From the NCBI GenBank assembly GCA_946902875.1, contig OX336340.1, positions 10,617,566 through 10,681,565 on the forward strand: 64,000 nucleotides of DNA. The letters run 5' to 3'. The translations under genes and the position numbers were made by a program. Position 1 is the stretch's first letter; every line of letters starts with the position of its first letter. The stretch comes from Nematopogon swammerdamellus. Taxonomy: Eukaryota; Arthropoda; Insecta; Lepidoptera; Adelidae. The notes under the pieces are model-generated. The model saw nothing but the letters and a program-made list of their open reading frames with translations. It had not been told where the DNA came from and searched no databases. This document shows positions 62,245-64,000 of the stretch, piece by piece.

Positions 62245-64000
62245 AGACAGACACACAGGCAGACTGAGCGGTCAAACCTATAACACCCCTCCTTTTGAGT
62301 CGGGGGTTAAACAAATTATCAAGCTCAGAAAAGTCATCTGACGAAAATTATATACCTAAGTAATTTCGTCATCTTCGTACGGCTAGACAATAGCAGATAG
62401 AAAAATAATACTTATACCGCCTGAAAGATCCATTCGGCGGCAACACGACAATATGCTTTTAATGAAAAATATTAATAACCAATCACGTCTTACCCTCCAG
62501 AAGATTGCTCTAAACCTTTGTCGAGGCTCGGTCGCCGCTCACTAAGAAGCGAGTTAGCGACCAAATGACTTGTCCGTTTTGGGACAAATGAAACTGTAGC
62601 TTAAGAGTATTGCCGATAGGTATTTTGATACAAACAAATAAATATATTTAAAACATTAACCTGTAGCGACGATTGGAAAATAAAATGCCCAGATGAAAAC
62701 ATTAAAAGGAAGAGTATTAAAAATAAAAAGACATAATCCCATTTGCGGCTGACCAAAACCACTCTCGGGTGCGAAGAGGGTTCGCCGCTACCGTTTAAAG
62801 AATAAAGAACCCCAAGAAAATCAAACCAGCTCGAATCAGCTTGACCAAGATGTTCAGCGCCGACTACTAAATTCGACGTCTTCTGACTTGGCAGCCCTCT
62901 TCAACCTGGACGAGAACGATCATGAGGAGACATAAATACACAGTTGACAAGTGCCAACACCGTCAGTGGGGGCAATATTGGCCCGTCCATGTTGACGAGT
63001 TCGCGGCACGTGTAATTATTCGTATTCACGAAATAACTCGCGGTGGTAACCCGACTTCAACCCACCCCCATATTTTTCAGAGATGTCATGGAGGTACTAC
63101 GCTGAAAGAATAGAAGAAAAAAAAACAACTGATAAGGTTGTCGGCGTATAGATGTGAAGAAACAATGTTTTATAGCCGTTATTGGATGGCCGTAAACTGA
63201 AATGGAATCGGGTATTTCTCAGTGTATGTATACACGCTATACCCGAGCAGCGGTATCTTGTTTAGTTGAGCTCGCTCTGAGCTGTGCTCGCTGAACTTTA
63301 CTGCTATTTTTATGTTGTGTAAGCTATCGAAAAGGCTCCGACGCGGCGGCGGCGCCAGCGTTGAGAGCTTTCAAGACCGTGTGTAGGTGGCGCACGGCGG
63401 CGAGCACCCGGGCGAAGTTTCGCGGGGATGACCAGAGATTGAAAATTTACCCTGAAGCCGTATATTTACTACGAACGTCGATCGGGATGGACAACTGCTC
63501 ACCGACTTTTCAGCCCAGTCGTTCGCTACGTATTTGATTAGGTACCGAAGGAGCGAGCACGAGTAAGTCGCCCACACTAGGTAGGCCCCAGTGCGCTCGC
63601 CATCGATCGCGCTTTTGTTCGATTGTGCTGGGACTGGGAATGACGAGACGTTACTGAGCGCATTCAGAATTTCAATAGAGCCAAAGAACTCCCAACCCCC
63701 CAAAGCCTTAAGCCGTAAGTAGCTAAGTAGATATAATACAGGTCAGGCGGGTAGGTGGAGGCGGTGCAGATGTTGGATATGGCAGCGGACTGCGGACGCG
63801 CTCTCATAAGCCGCAAAGTAAAGAGAAGTGACGGCTAAGTAGACGGCGCGGAGGGGGCTGGCGGCCGGTGTCCGCAGCGAAGCGCCCCGTGCGTCGCGTC
63901 GTCGCCGCCAAGTCGAGGCTGGAAACTTCCAATTCTAAATTAAACTAAACTTAAATGAGTCAAAATGAATATCAAAGGTATCTTTTGAAGCCCCTGCACG
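62245..64000. other. Right end of window, unassigned
   Basis: GC-rich patches at 63340-63420 and 63840-63920 in mixed sequence. No recognised gene or repeat. The missing NDST N-terminal exon may lie here unrecognised or beyond the edge. Confidence 0.3.

Overview
This window is a piece of an insect nuclear genome, most likely a moth or butterfly. It contains spliced genes with GT-AG introns. Intergenic and intronic DNA is AT-rich and packed with decayed retroposons and inverted-repeat elements of the type that fills lepidopteran genomes (SINEs ending in poly-A, repeats opening TTTTGCCCGCGGCTTCG, RTE tails with the 'CCACTGCTGGACATAGG' block, TTAA-flanked elements). No prokaryotic operons, CRISPR arrays or phage genes are present.

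Two host genes are supported, both on the minus strand. (1) At 951-20545 five exons encode an acidic, Ser/Asp/Glu/Lys-rich, probably nuclear or nucleolar protein of at least 1261 codons. It starts at 20545 and its fit is best with the slender lobes / DNTTIP2 type; every intron is phase 1 and the last visible exon ends in a splice-donor-like site, so a C-terminal exon probably lies left of the window. (2) At 32165-58037 thirteen exons, joined in frame without a break, encode 829 residues of a heparan sulfate N-deacetylase/N-sulfotransferase (NDST, sulfateless in flies). Both catalytic halves and the stop codon are present; the exon or exons for the cytoplasmic tail and membrane anchor were not found and should lie upstream (above 58037 or outside the window). 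The two genes are not functionally linked.

Layout: 1-800 tandem 5S-rRNA-headed SINEs; 951-4306 large exon of the nuclear protein; 4700-8430 a broken RNase H-bearing non-LTR retrotransposon with three insertions; 8440-10690 dispersed repeats around exon 4; 10826-11020 exon 3; 12000-14020 non-LTR fragment; 14173-18127 an inverted-repeat element that has itself taken at least three insertions; 18139-18414 foldback element; 18609-18731 exon 2; 20521-20545 exon 1; 20550-32160 gene-free spacer with retrotransposon tails and TIR elements; 32165-58037 NDST with introns full of SINEs, a mariner-like relic, minisatellites, a long inverted repeat and local duplications of two of its own exons; 58040-64000 upstream sequence with CpG-rich patches but no recognisable exon.

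The most noteworthy observations are: one SINE body carried behind at least three different heads (5S rRNA, tRNA-like, unrelated); tandem fragments of NDST exons that include their splice donors, one with a 24-nt G run; and the matryoshka of mobile elements in 14173-18127.
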